Shown here: positions 26,054 to 35,132 of the stretch, one piece after another
Position numbering within the stretch: position 1 is the first letter of the stretch
Layout: each line of letters opens with the position of its first letter
DNA from: Caldilineaceae bacterium
GTDB lineage: Bacteria; Chloroflexota; Anaerolineae; Caldilineales; Caldilineaceae
NCBI GenBank assembly: GCA_022824685.1
Contig: JAJDZJ010000149.1
Span: 1 to 37,252, forward strand
Reading direction: 5' to 3'
DNA length: 37,252 bases
Position numbers and translations under genes: made by a program
Notes under the pieces: model-generated
What the model saw: only the letters and a program-made list of their open reading frames with translations
What the model was told of the DNA's origin: nothing
The model's database searches: none

Positions 26054-26704
26054 ATGAGCACACACACGTCCGACAACGACAGAATCAAAGTCGCCGTCAT
26101 CACCGGCGGCCACACCTTCGACGTCCCCGGCTTCCACGCCATCTTCCGCGCCTTGCCAAGCGTCGATAGCTTCATCCAGCAGGAAGAAAACTGGGCCGCT
26201 GACGTCGGCAACGTACTCGACACCTACGACGTCTTTCTCTTCTACAACATGCCGCGCGGCTTGCCCGAAGAAAGAACACGCCCCGTCCTCGAAAAACTCG
26301 GCCAAAGCGGCCAGGGCATCTTCCTCCTCCACCACGCCATCCTCGCCTACCTCCAGTGGCCCTTCTGGTCCGACCTCGTCGGTATCCCCGATCGCAGCTT
26401 CGGATACGACCACGATCAAGAGTTTCCCGTCCACATCGTCGACCCCGTCCACCCCATCACACAGGGTATCGAACCCTGGCAAATGTTCGACGAAACCTAC
26501 TCCATGACCAGCGCCGGACAGGACAGCCGCCATCTTCTCACCACCGACCACCCCGCCAGCATGAGTGTCCTCGGCTGGACCCGCCAGTTCAGGAACGCCC
26601 GCGTATTCTGCTACCAGTCCGGCCACGACAACCACGCTTACACAGACCCGACCTTCCGTTCCCTCATCCTCCGCGGCATCCAATGGTGTGCCCGCCGGAT
26701 CTGA
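26054..26704 (+). CDS. ThuA-like (trehalose-utilisation / GATase-fold) protein
   Basis: This 216-residue protein has the ThuA fold, a class-I glutamine-amidotransferase-like alpha/beta domain. Family phrases include VAVITGGHTFDVPGFHAIF, FYNMPRGL, GIFLLHHAILAY and FRSLILRGIQWCARR. ThuA acts with ThuB in oxidation of disaccharides such as trehalose in rhizobia. Here the partner would be the MDR dehydrogenase 19 bases upstream. I start at the ATG at 26054. Position 26012 is also in frame but overlaps the MDR gene's end and lacks family similarity. It is convergent with cobQ, with a hairpin between them. The exact catalytic role of ThuA proteins is poorly defined. Confidence 0.85.
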   Translation: MSTHTSDNDRIKVAVITGGHTFDVPGFHAIFRALPSVDSFIQQEENWAADVGNVLDTYDVFLFYNMPRGLPEERTRPVLEKLGQSGQGIFLLHHAILAYLQWPFWSDLVGIPDRSFGYDHDQEFPVHIVDPVHPITQGIEPWQMFDETYSMTSAGQDSRHLLTTDHPASMSVLGWTRQFRNARVFCYQSGHDNHAYTDPTFRSLILRGIQWCARRI

Positions 26705-26710
26705 CCAGCG

Positions 26711-26740
26711 CCGGCTCGAACCAACCCCAGCTCGAGCCGG
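26711..26740. terminator. Hairpin between convergent thuA-like and cobQ genes
   Basis: A 9-bp perfect stem, CCGGCTCGA and TCGAGCCGG, with a 12-base loop lies seven bases after the + strand stop and 42 bases from the end of cobQ. On the + strand AAAAG follows; there is no T-tract on either strand. It is a plausible weak bidirectional terminator. Confidence 0.5.
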
Positions 26741-26781
26741 AAAAGTCGAATTGGCCGGCCGCCCGCCAATGGCATCGCCCC

Positions 26782-28272
26782 CTATGCTTGTGTGATCAGT
26801 GCCTCCACGGCCGCCCAATCGACCGCTTCCTCCACCGCATCCGCAAGGCGGTCATACGCCCGGTCCCGCAGCGCCGTCGTCTCCGCCACAGGCCCGGTCC
26901 AGCCCAACCCGCGCAGCCAGCCGTGCCGGAAGCCGTCGTTCTCGAACAAGCCGTGAAGGTAAGTGCCCCAAACGCGCCCGTCGTCCGTCCGCGCGCCATC
27001 CGCTATCCGCACATGTCTCCCGCTACGCTCGATGATCTCGCCAAACCGCGCCGTCCCCTCCCGGACCCGCGTTTCTCCCGTGTGAATCTCATACCCCCTC
27101 ACGACCTCGCCGTCCCCGAGCCGCAAGCGAGCCTGATGCGTCACCTTCTCCGCCGCAAACTCCGTCGCAACCGGCAACAGACCCAATCCCCCGGCCTCCT
27201 CCCCTCGCGCCCCTTCCACGCCCAGTCTGTCCGTCAACCATTCCCCCAGCATTTGATACCCTCCGCAGATGCCAACCACCTGCGCCCCACGCTTGTGCGC
27301 TGTCCGAATCGCCTCGTCCAGACCCCGTTCCCGCAGCCACGCCAGGTCCGCCAGCGTCGACTTGCTCCCCGGAAGAACAACCGCCGCCGGGCTGCCAAGC
27401 TCCTCCGCGCCGGCTGCAAGACGCAGCCTCACACCCGGCTCCACCTCCATTGCGTCGAACTCGTCGAAATTCGCAATGTGCGGCAAATGGATCACCGCAA
27501 CGTCAAGCTGCCCCTCTTTTAGCGGCGCACACTCTGTCCTGTCCCTCTCCAGGGGCACGGCATCCTCGTCAGCAATCCGCAAATCAGCCAGATAAGGAAT
27601 AATTCCCACTGTGGGAACGCCAAACGCCCTCTCCCGCAGCATCTCTAGACCATCGCCCAGCAGCGCGGCATCCCCGCGAAATTTGTTGATCAGGAAGCCC
27701 CGCACCTGCCGCCGCTCCTCCGGATCCAGCAGCAGCATCGTCCCCGCCAGCGCTGCAAACACCCCTCCCCTGTCGATGTCGCCAACCAGCAGACAGGACG
27801 CCCCCGCATACCGGGCCATTCGCATGTTGACAATGTCTCCCGCCTTCAGATTGATCTCCGCCGGGCTGCCCGCGCCCTCCAAAACGATTACATCATAGCG
27901 GCACGCCAGGCGGTCATAGGCCGCCGTCACCTCGCCCCACAGCCGCGCCTTCGTCGCCAGCCAGTTTCCCGCCTCTATCCGGCCTTCCATCCTGCCGTTC
28001 AACACCACCTGGCTTCTTCGGTTTCCCTCCGGCTTCAACAGCACCGGATTCATATCAGTGTGGGCAAAGATGCCCGCCGCCTCGGCCTGCACGATCTGGG
28101 CCCGCCCCATTTCGCCGCCTTCCGGCGTCACGCCCGCATTGTTGCTCATGTTCTGCGCCTTGAAAGGCGCCACGCGCACGCCTCTGCGCGCCAAAATCCG
28201 GCAAAATGCCGTCGCCAGCAGGCTCTTCCCTGCATTCGAATGTGTTCCCAGCATCATCAACGCTGGCGTCAT
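26782..28272 (-). CDS. cobQ: Cobyric acid synthase
   Basis: This 496-residue cytoplasmic amidotransferase adds four amides to adenosylcobyrinate a,c-diamide to make adenosylcobyric acid. The N-terminal P-loop-type synthetase domain has [15 protein letters not shown] and the FKAQNMSNN motif. The C-terminal class-I glutaminase domain has the nucleophile in [12 protein letters not shown] and a final YLHGLFEN histidine motif. The length is normal for CobQ. I start at the ATG at 28272: GGAGG lies five bases before it, and the GTG two codons upstream falls inside that ribosome-binding site. The gene begins 12 bases after the BtuF-like stop codon. It is the last gene of the cobalamin operon. Confidence 0.96.
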   Translation of the reverse strand: MTPALMMLGTHSNAGKSLLATAFCRILARRGVRVAPFKAQNMSNNAGVTPEGGEMGRAQIVQAEAAGIFAHTDMNPVLLKPEGNRRSQVVLNGRMEGRIEAGNWLATKARLWGEVTAAYDRLACRYDVIVLEGAGSPAEINLKAGDIVNMRMARYAGASCLLVGDIDRGGVFAALAGTMLLLDPEERRQVRGFLINKFRGDAALLGDGLEMLRERAFGVPTVGIIPYLADLRIADEDAVPLERDRTECAPLKEGQLDVAVIHLPHIANFDEFDAMEVEPGVRLRLAAGAEELGSPAAVVLPGSKSTLADLAWLRERGLDEAIRTAHKRGAQVVGICGGYQMLGEWLTDRLGVEGARGEEAGGLGLLPVATEFAAEKVTHQARLRLGDGEVVRGYEIHTGETRVREGTARFGEIIERSGRHVRIADGARTDDGRVWGTYLHGLFENDGFRHGWLRGLGWTGPVAETTALRDRAYDRLADAVEEAVDWAAVEALITQA

Positions 28273-28284
28273 CTTCACCTCCGC

Positions 28285-29526
28285 CTACTCCAGCCGATGG
28301 AACCAGATCTGCTCATGCTCCGGCAGCAGTTCGGGATGAAAGATACTGATTAGGTCCGCCAGCACTAGGTCCGGGTTGGCGACACCGGTCTCCCAATAGT
28401 CATTCCCGCCCCACTCGTTGACCCTGGCGTTGTTGTTGAAGACTGCGCCCCGCTCTACCGCGGCCAGTTCCCCGTACCGCTCATCCGCCGCCAAAACGTC
28501 ATCCGCGCTGTTCCACGATCCCGTGTTGGGCAGCCAAAAATCTGCCTCGCTGGCCACCTCAAACACGCTTTCCATCGCCAGCGGTATCGAACCGGTCGAC
28601 TCGTCGTCCCGCCAAAGATAGCTGCCTCCCGCGTCGGCAACATACCGTGCAAAGTAACTGTTGCCCCCGGGAACGCGCCACGACTCCCGCCGCGCAATGC
28701 CCACCAGTACCGTAGGCCGTTCCGCAACATCCGCCGCCAGCGCAGCCATCCCTTGATAGCGCTTCGCAATGCCGTTGAACACCCGGTTCGCCGCCGCCTC
28801 CCGATTGAAAAAGAGCGAAGTAACCTTCAGCCACTCTGTACGACCCAGTGGCGTCGTCTCCATGTATCCCGCCGTCAACGCCACCGGCAGCCCCGCCTCG
28901 GTCAACTTCGGATGCGTATCATAATCAACATTTCCGTAAGCGAAAGTGATGATCAACTCCGGGTCCAGGTCGATCAGAACCTCGGTGTTCACCCCCGTCC
29001 CTGTGCCCGCCTCCCGCACATCGCCCGCCTCGATCATCTCCCGCGCTTCCGCTGTGTTGATATAGTCAAAGCGGTCCACTGCCACCAAACGGTCCAGAAC
29101 CCCCAACCCCTGCAAGTGCGGCAGTACCGTCGAAGTTAGAGCCGCAACGCTTCCGATCGGCGCCTCGATCACCGGCACATCGCCGTAACCCTCCGGCGCC
29201 GGCGCGCCGCACTGCAACAGCAAGTACGCAAACTCCTCCTCCGCGCCCCGCCAGGGATTGTTGAGCGTCAGCACCTTGTAGTAGCCGTGATACGTAACGC
29301 GCCAGCCCTCCGCAAACGCCGGCGCGACCTTCTCCGGAAAATAGTCCACCTCTGCATCAAACGCTCCAATGCACCCCTCAGTCAGATTCGCTTCCGGGGC
29401 GCCCAAAGCCGCCCCCTCCCCGCCCGATCCAGCCTCTGGCGCCACCTCCCCGACAGCCACCGGCGCCACCACACACCCCGCCAGCAGCGCAACAACCAAT
29501 CCCCCTACCATCAGTGCTCTAATCAT
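28285..29526 (-). CDS. BtuF/FepB-like lipoprotein, ABC transporter substrate-binding protein
   Basis: This 413-residue protein has a lipoprotein signal (MIRALMVGGLVVALLAGC, lipobox cysteine C18). A short Ala/Glu/Gly linker leads to a TroA/periplasmic-binding-protein type 2 (BtuF/FhuD/FepB) domain. Typical phrases are VAALTSTVLPHLQGLGVLDRLVAV, LIDLDPELIITFAYGN and ANPDLVLADLISIFHPEL. It binds a metal chelate outside the membrane. Placed between cobN and cobQ under a B12 riboswitch, its ligand is most likely a corrinoid, or less likely cobalt or a siderophore. No permease or ATPase gene (btuC, btuD) is in the window. I start at the ATG at 29526 because AAAGGAG lies upstream; an in-frame start at 29544 overlaps that site. 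Confidence 0.85.
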   Translation of the reverse strand: MIRALMVGGLVVALLAGCVVAPVAVGEVAPEAGSGGEGAALGAPEANLTEGCIGAFDAEVDYFPEKVAPAFAEGWRVTYHGYYKVLTLNNPWRGAEEEFAYLLLQCGAPAPEGYGDVPVIEAPIGSVAALTSTVLPHLQGLGVLDRLVAVDRFDYINTAEAREMIEAGDVREAGTGTGVNTEVLIDLDPELIITFAYGNVDYDTHPKLTEAGLPVALTAGYMETTPLGRTEWLKVTSLFFNREAAANRVFNGIAKRYQGMAALAADVAERPTVLVGIARRESWRVPGGNSYFARYVADAGGSYLWRDDESTGSIPLAMESVFEVASEADFWLPNTGSWNSADDVLAADERYGELAAVERGAVFNNNARVNEWGGNDYWETGVANPDLVLADLISIFHPELLPEHEQIWFHRLE

Positions 29527-29630
29527 CACCTCAGCTCCTTTCAACCGATTTCAACCCTTAAGCCTTCCCCAAAGTGAACCCGCAAAACTCACCGCTCGGC
29601 CATCCCCTTTCCGTCAACTGAAATACGGCC

Positions 29631-29651
29631 GTTACTGACCACTGACCACTG
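29631..29651. repeat. Heptamer tandem repeat, 3 units
   Basis: GTTACTG followed by two ACCACTG units, just past the end of cobN. Same family as the 36633-36870 array. Confidence 0.85.
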
Positions 29652-29654
29652 CCG

Positions 29655-32600
29655 TTACCGCAGTTCCATCGCCGCCTTCAACAGAGCCTCATCCACCGGA
29701 TCCGGATCCTGCCAAAGGCCGCGCTCAACTGCCTCCAGCAGCCGCTCCGCAATCGCCTGCCATGCCCACGGATTGCTCTCCGAGAAAAACTGCTGCATCG
29801 ACTCGTCGCGCAAAAACGCATCCGTAACGCGCGCGTACATCCAGTCCTCAAGCACCTGCGCGGTCGCATCGTAACCGAACAAATAGTCGACAGTCGCCGC
29901 GATCTCCAGCGCCCCCTTGTATCCGTGCCGCCGCATACTCTCCAACCATTTCGGATTCACCACCCGGCTGCGAAAAACCCGCCGTGCCTCCTCCCGCAGG
30001 TCCCGCGTCTGCACCCGTTCGGGGTTGCTGCTGTCCCCAAAATAACGGCTGGGATTCCGCCCCGTCAGGGCTCTCACCGTCGCAATCATTCCGCCGTGAT
30101 ACTGCAAATAGTCGTCACTGTCGAATATATCGTGCTCACGGTTATCCTGGTTCTTCGTCGCAATCTGGACCGTGCCCAGCGCACGCGCGAACTCCGCCTC
30201 CGCTGCTACCCCTGCCTGTCCGCAGCCGTACGCATACCCGCCCCACAGAAGGTACGCACGCGCAAAATCCTCGTCACTCTGCCAGTTCTTCGCATCAATC
30301 AGAGGCAGAATCCCTGCCCCATAGCTGCCCGGCTTGCACCCGAAAATCCGGTACCGCGCCCTCTCCGCCGCCGACTCCTCCTGCCCCTCCGATCTCAGAG
30401 CCGTCTCACTGGCCAGCGCATTCCGCCGCGCAAAATTCATCTCCGGCGGCTCCTCCGCGTTGATCACCATCTGAACCGCGCTGTCAATGAGCGTGATCAG
30501 GTGCGGAAACGCGTCGCGGAAGAACCCGCTGATCCGGCACACGACGTCCACTCGCGGCCGCCTCAGCTCCTCCAAAGGAATCAGCTCCACACCAGTTACC
30601 CGCCGGTTCTCCCGCTGCCACACCGGTCTCGCCCCCAATAGCGCCAGCACCTGCGCGATGTCATCCCCGGACGTCCGCATCGCGCTCGTGCCCCACATGC
30701 TGATCCCCACGCTCTCAGGGAAACTCCCCTCCTCCGCCTGATAGCGGCTGATCAGCGTCTCCGCCAGCCCCTGACCCACCTGCCAGGAGGCCATCGTCGG
30801 CAGCGCACGCGGATCAACCGCATAGAAGTTGCGCCCTGTCGGCAACACATGCGCCATGCCCCGCGTCGGCGAGCCGCTCGGTCCAGGAGGAACAAAGCCT
30901 CCGTCCAGCGCATGCAGGATGTTGCCGACCTCCGCCTCCTCGCCCTCACGCAACCTTGGAACAAGGGATTCGGCCGCATAACGAAGGATCTTCTCCAACC
31001 CTTCGGATCCGGCCGCTCCGCAAGTCTCATCGGGCCGCGCCCCGTTGCTGCGTAACGACGAAAGACGGCCAGCCGCCTCGGCAGCCAAGCCCGCTACCCG
31101 GTCAATCTGCCAACCCGCCTCCGCCGCGCCCGCAATGGCCCGCTTGCACTCCTCCTCGATCCGCTCGACCACGTCAGCGTTCGTCCTCAGCCCTTCACAT
31201 AAGTCCTCCCGCCGCGCCCCCAACTCCTCCTGCAGCTGCCGCCAGTCCTCGCCCGCGACGCGCGCCGCCGCCGCCGGCAGCGATGGAATCGCCTCATTGG
31301 GCAACTTGATAAGGTGATACAAGGTCTCTACCAGTTGCTCGCCTTCCGGCATCGTGCCCAGAATATGCAACCCGTCCCGGATCTGGGCCCCCGTCAATTC
31401 ACACAAATACCCTTCAATGTCCTCCAGCAGATGGGCCACCTGCGCCCCCTGCATCTCGCCCAATGCGGTTGGTGTTCCATCATCCAGATACGAGCCGTCC
31501 CACTCATGTGTGTGGTCTCCGTGATCTGTTCGCAAAAGGTACTTCAGGTCGTCGTCGAGGCGGTCCCGCTTAACGACATCCCAAATCTGTCTCTGCAGTA
31601 GCGGCAGCTTTGCCGGATCAAGCTGCTCGGCCGCGTAGTACTCGTCAGCCAGCTGCGCGAGCTCCGCCAGCGTTCCGTACGTCCCCGCGCTCGTCATCGG
31701 CGGCGTCATATGGTCGACAACCGTCGCATGTGTCCGCCTCTTCGCCTGGCTGCCCTCCCCGGGGTCATTGATGATGAAAGGATAGACCAGGGGCATATCC
31801 TCCAGGATCAAGTCAGGAAAACACGACTCGCTCAACCCAACGCTCTTTCCCGGCAACCATTCCAATGTCCCATGTTTTCCCATATGCACGATCGCGTCCG
31901 CCCCCCACACATGACGAAGCCAGCGGTACAGCGCCAGGTAATTGTGCGGCGGAGGCAGATCGGGTCGGTGATAGATCTCGTCCGGGTCCATGTCGTACCC
32001 CCGCGGCGGCTGCAGGGCCACAAAAACGTTGCCAAACTCCAGCCCTGCCAGCGCAAACGCGTCTCGGTGGATGTACGCGCCTCCCGGGGCATCGCCCCAC
32101 TGCTTTGCCATCTCCGCCCGGCTGGCCTCCGGCGCCTCTTCGAACCATCCCGCGTACCGCTCCGTCGGCAGCCTGTGCGCCCGGGCCAGCTGGTCCTCCT
32201 TCAACCAGGTCGCGTCGTACGAGCAGCGCTCAATCAGTTCGAACAGCAGGGCATCGCCCGATTCAGGAAGCCGGCCGGTTCTGTACCCCGCCTCCTTCAT
32301 GCGCTCCATCAGCTTTAACAACGATGCCGGCGCGTCCAACCCCACCGCGTTGCCCACACGCGCCGCCTTCGCCCCGCTGTTCGTCAGAACGAAGGCTATA
32401 CGTTTCTCCGAATTCGCCTTGCGCCGCAGTGCCGTGTGCTTCTCTACAATGCCGGCGAATCGCTCGATCCGTTCGCCGTCCGGCACATAGCGCGTCCCTC
32501 CCTCGCCCAACTCTTCTTTGAACGAGACCGGCGTCCCAACAATCCGGCCGTCAAACTCTGGGATCGCCACGTTCATCGCCGTGTCCAGCGGGCCCAGGCC

Positions 32601-33953
32601 CCGCCCGTTGCGCGCCCACGCCGCCCGGTCGTTGCTGCAATAAATGGCCTGAAAAACCGGCGCATCCAGATCGCCGAAGACCTCTCCGCCATCGCCCAGA
32701 GCAAAGCTCAGCGTGCTCACGATCGCGTCCACTGGTCCCCTCTCCTCCAGCACACCCAGCGCCAGCGGACGCCCCGCGCTGTCGCACTCCTTCAGAGACT
32801 GGGTATAAACTGCAAGCGCCTCCATCCCCCGCCTCTCGAACGCAGCAACCAGCGCGTTCACAAACTCCGTGTTGCCGCTCAAAACGTGCGCCCGGTAAAA
32901 CAGAATCCCGACGCGTCCCTTTTCCGGGCCCGGTCTGCCCTCCTCCCTCGCCATCCCCGCCAAGGATTTGCCAATAGGGGCGGCGCCGCCGGGAGAGGCC
33001 GGCGGTGAAAGACCATCCCATTCAGGGCGATAAGTGCCATGCAGCGGCAACTCCTCAGGCTGGTCAAACCCCCATCCTGTGACCAGCAAATGGTCACTGA
33101 GGCACTTAAGCCCATTCGCGATGTTCTGAGGCCCGCCGCACTGGAAGTACGCGCTGATCGCCTGGGCAAGGGGCACTCCTACATTGGATCGGGCCATCAG
33201 GTCATGGTCGAACGCCTCCACCGCCGGCAGACAGATCAGGAATCCGTCCCTACGCTCCGCCCATTCCTCAAGACGCGCCAATCCGGATTCAAACGCGCGC
33301 CCGGAATGAAGCCGCGCCACCACCACCTGCGCTTCCGGCAGCAAACGCCGCAGCAATGCATCCGCCTCCTCCCCGTCAGGTATCCGCCCCACGTGCGCCC
33401 CTCTCACCTCAGCAAAACCATCGGGCAGCAGCGCCCGCGCCCGCCCCAGCGCCAGCAAATCCGTATCCGACTGGCTCAGAAACAGGACCCCTTCACCCCT
33501 ACCTTCCAGCGCCGGCTGGGCCGCATCGGTCGCCTCGGCTCCGTCTGCCCCATTCCACGCGAAGCCGTTGAACAGATGAGGCCGCAGCGCCGCCGGCGCC
33601 GGCGCGTCAATATCCTCCAGCAAACTCTCGATATAGTCGAATATGGCCTGTACAATCGCCCTGTCGTTCACCGAGTGAAACCAGTAAGGCCGCCCGTCTA
33701 TCACCAGCATCACCACGTTGGCCAGCACACAAGGACCCAAGCACCCTCCCTGGTTCAGATGAACACTGTTGCGCAGCTTTCGACTTTCCCACTCAGTGTG
33801 ATACAGCTCCTGGTCCACCTCACTGAAGCCCTGCTCCGTCCGCCCGCAACAGCACCCCGTCGCGCACACAAACAACATTCCCCGCATCTGGCCCGAATTG
33901 ACCATCCGCCCGTCCAGCCGCTCCACCATATTCCGCGTCCGAATCTCACCCAT
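29655..33953 (-). CDS. cobN: Aerobic cobaltochelatase large subunit with N-terminal [2Fe-2S] ferredoxin domain
   Basis: This 1432-residue protein contains a full CobN, the large subunit that inserts cobalt into hydrogenobyrinate a,c-diamide. The hallmark HMGKHGTLEWLPGK and LYRWLRHVWGADAIVH are present, as is PFIINDPGEGSQAKRR. CobN is normally about 1250-1300 residues. The extra N-terminal 110 residues form a thioredoxin-like [2Fe-2S] ferredoxin domain with C30, a C34-C36 cluster, then C71 and C75 in GGCLGPCVLANVV. I start at the ATG at 33953, with AAAGGA seven bases upstream; a TTG two codons earlier is less likely. CobS and CobT partners are not in the window. It follows cobO after 132 bases that contain a heptamer repeat. 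Confidence 0.95.
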   Translation of the reverse strand: MGEIRTRNMVERLDGRMVNSGQMRGMLFVCATGCCCGRTEQGFSEVDQELYHTEWESRKLRNSVHLNQGGCLGPCVLANVVMLVIDGRPYWFHSVNDRAIVQAIFDYIESLLEDIDAPAPAALRPHLFNGFAWNGADGAEATDAAQPALEGRGEGVLFLSQSDTDLLALGRARALLPDGFAEVRGAHVGRIPDGEEADALLRRLLPEAQVVVARLHSGRAFESGLARLEEWAERRDGFLICLPAVEAFDHDLMARSNVGVPLAQAISAYFQCGGPQNIANGLKCLSDHLLVTGWGFDQPEELPLHGTYRPEWDGLSPPASPGGAAPIGKSLAGMAREEGRPGPEKGRVGILFYRAHVLSGNTEFVNALVAAFERRGMEALAVYTQSLKECDSAGRPLALGVLEERGPVDAIVSTLSFALGDGGEVFGDLDAPVFQAIYCSNDRAAWARNGRGLGPLDTAMNVAIPEFDGRIVGTPVSFKEELGEGGTRYVPDGERIERFAGIVEKHTALRRKANSEKRIAFVLTNSGAKAARVGNAVGLDAPASLLKLMERMKEAGYRTGRLPESGDALLFELIERCSYDATWLKEDQLARAHRLPTERYAGWFEEAPEASRAEMAKQWGDAPGGAYIHRDAFALAGLEFGNVFVALQPPRGYDMDPDEIYHRPDLPPPHNYLALYRWLRHVWGADAIVHMGKHGTLEWLPGKSVGLSESCFPDLILEDMPLVYPFIINDPGEGSQAKRRTHATVVDHMTPPMTSAGTYGTLAELAQLADEYYAAEQLDPAKLPLLQRQIWDVVKRDRLDDDLKYLLRTDHGDHTHEWDGSYLDDGTPTALGEMQGAQVAHLLEDIEGYLCELTGAQIRDGLHILGTMPEGEQLVETLYHLIKLPNEAIPSLPAAAARVAGEDWRQLQEELGARREDLCEGLRTNADVVERIEEECKRAIAGAAEAGWQIDRVAGLAAEAAGRLSSLRSNGARPDETCGAAGSEGLEKILRYAAESLVPRLREGEEAEVGNILHALDGGFVPPGPSGSPTRGMAHVLPTGRNFYAVDPRALPTMASWQVGQGLAETLISRYQAEEGSFPESVGISMWGTSAMRTSGDDIAQVLALLGARPVWQRENRRVTGVELIPLEELRRPRVDVVCRISGFFRDAFPHLITLIDSAVQMVINAEEPPEMNFARRNALASETALRSEGQEESAAERARYRIFGCKPGSYGAGILPLIDAKNWQSDEDFARAYLLWGGYAYGCGQAGVAAEAEFARALGTVQIATKNQDNREHDIFDSDDYLQYHGGMIATVRALTGRNPSRYFGDSSNPERVQTRDLREEARRVFRSRVVNPKWLESMRRHGYKGALEIAATVDYLFGYDATAQVLEDWMYARVTDAFLRDESMQQFFSESNPWAWQAIAERLLEAVERGLWQDPDPVDEALLKAAMELR

Positions 33954-34016
33954 CCCCAAGTCCTTTCAAGACTCCCCCAACAACGCCCAACCCCGCCCCA
34001 ATCCCCTGCAGTCCTG

Positions 34017-34065
34017 GCCACTGGCCACTGACCACTGACCACTGACCACTGACCACCGACCACTG
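34017..34065. repeat. Heptamer tandem repeat, 7 units
   Basis: Seven 7-bp units (two GCCACTG, then ACCACTG with one ACCACCG variant) fill much of the gap between cobO and cobN inside the operon. A further isolated GCCACTG lies at 34074-34080. The operon transcript would include this repeat. Confidence 0.9.
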
Positions 34066-34085
34066 CAGTTCTGGCCACTGCATTT

Positions 34086-35132
34086 CTAATATTCGATGCC
34101 CGCTTGCGCTCGGATGCCCTGCTCCGCAAACGGGTGCTTGATCGTCCGCATCTCCGTGACCAGGTCCGCGAATTCGATCAAATTGCGCGGCGCATAGCGT
34201 CCCGTAATCACGAGATGCATCATTGGCGGCTTATTCGCCTCCAGCCACGCCAGCGCCTCGGTCCCATCGAGCCAGCCGAAATGCAGCAGATACGTGAACT
34301 CGTCCAGAATCAGAACATCGTAACCCCCATTGAGAATCCGCTCCTGGCACACCGTCCACGTATGCCGCGCCCTCGCCACTGTCCTATCCAGATCGTCGCT
34401 CGTCCACGTCCAGCCATCGCCGCTGCTGATCCAATCGATCTCGCCCATCCGCTCCGCCGCCCGGATCTCACCGAAACGGGCATTCTCATGCTTCAAAAAC
34501 TGGATAACCCCCACCTTCATCCGCCTTCCCCACGCCCGCGTCAAGACACCCAGCGCCGCCGTCGTCTTGCCCTTCCCCTCGCCCGTGTTGACGATGACAA
34601 GCCCCTTCTTCCTGCGGTTGCGCCGCGCCGCAATACGCCGCGACTGTGCCGCCTCATCCGCTTCATCCGCCTCATCCTCCACGGCCCCGGGTTTACTTTC
34701 AGGCTCCTCCTCCACCCCCAAAGGCGCCCATGGCGGCGGAACGAACTCTTCATCGCACCGCACCTCCGGCGCATAAGCCGGCCCTTCACCCGCCGGAAAA
34801 TGACTGTGAAAGACCAGATCCTCTACCGGATTCCCCCCGATCAAATGCTCCCGGTAGATTCGCTCCAGCCCCGCCTCGTCCACCCCGTGATACCAGATCC
34901 CGTCCGGGTAAACTACAAGAATCGGCCCCCCCTGGCAGACGCCGAGGCAATCCGCCAGCGTGCACTTGATGCGATGCGGGTTGCGCAGCTTGTTCAACCC
35001 CTGCTGCCGATTCCGTTCCAGTACCAACCGCTGGACCCTCTCGGCCTCTTCACTCGGCGCGCAGTCCCCGTGATTGCAGATGAACAGCTGCCGCCCGTAC
35101 TTCCGCATGTTGGAACCAGCCTTCTCAACCAT
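34086..35132 (-). CDS. cobO: Cob(I)yrinic acid a,c-diamide adenosyltransferase with N-terminal [2Fe-2S] ferredoxin domain
   Basis: This 348-residue fusion has a C-terminal CobO/CobA/BtuR adenosyltransferase (about 175-348) with P-loop [12 protein letters not shown] (182-193), IQFLKHE and [11 protein letters not shown]. It attaches the adenosyl group to cob(I)yrinate or other corrinoids. CobO alone is about 180-200 residues. Residues 10-110 form a thioredoxin-like [2Fe-2S] ferredoxin domain with C19, C24, C57, C62 and C66. An acidic, Ala-rich linker (140-175) joins the two. Because adenosylation needs cob(I) generated by electron transfer, the fused ferredoxin is a plausible reductant. I start at the ATG at 35132, with GGAGG six bases before it; this overlaps the end of cbiB by eight bases and suggests coupling. 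Confidence 0.94.
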   Translation of the reverse strand: MVEKAGSNMRKYGRQLFICNHGDCAPSEEAERVQRLVLERNRQQGLNKLRNPHRIKCTLADCLGVCQGGPILVVYPDGIWYHGVDEAGLERIYREHLIGGNPVEDLVFHSHFPAGEGPAYAPEVRCDEEFVPPPWAPLGVEEEPESKPGAVEDEADEADEAAQSRRIAARRNRRKKGLVIVNTGEGKGKTTAALGVLTRAWGRRMKVGVIQFLKHENARFGEIRAAERMGEIDWISSGDGWTWTSDDLDRTVARARHTWTVCQERILNGGYDVLILDEFTYLLHFGWLDGTEALAWLEANKPPMMHLVITGRYAPRNLIEFADLVTEMRTIKHPFAEQGIRAQAGIEY

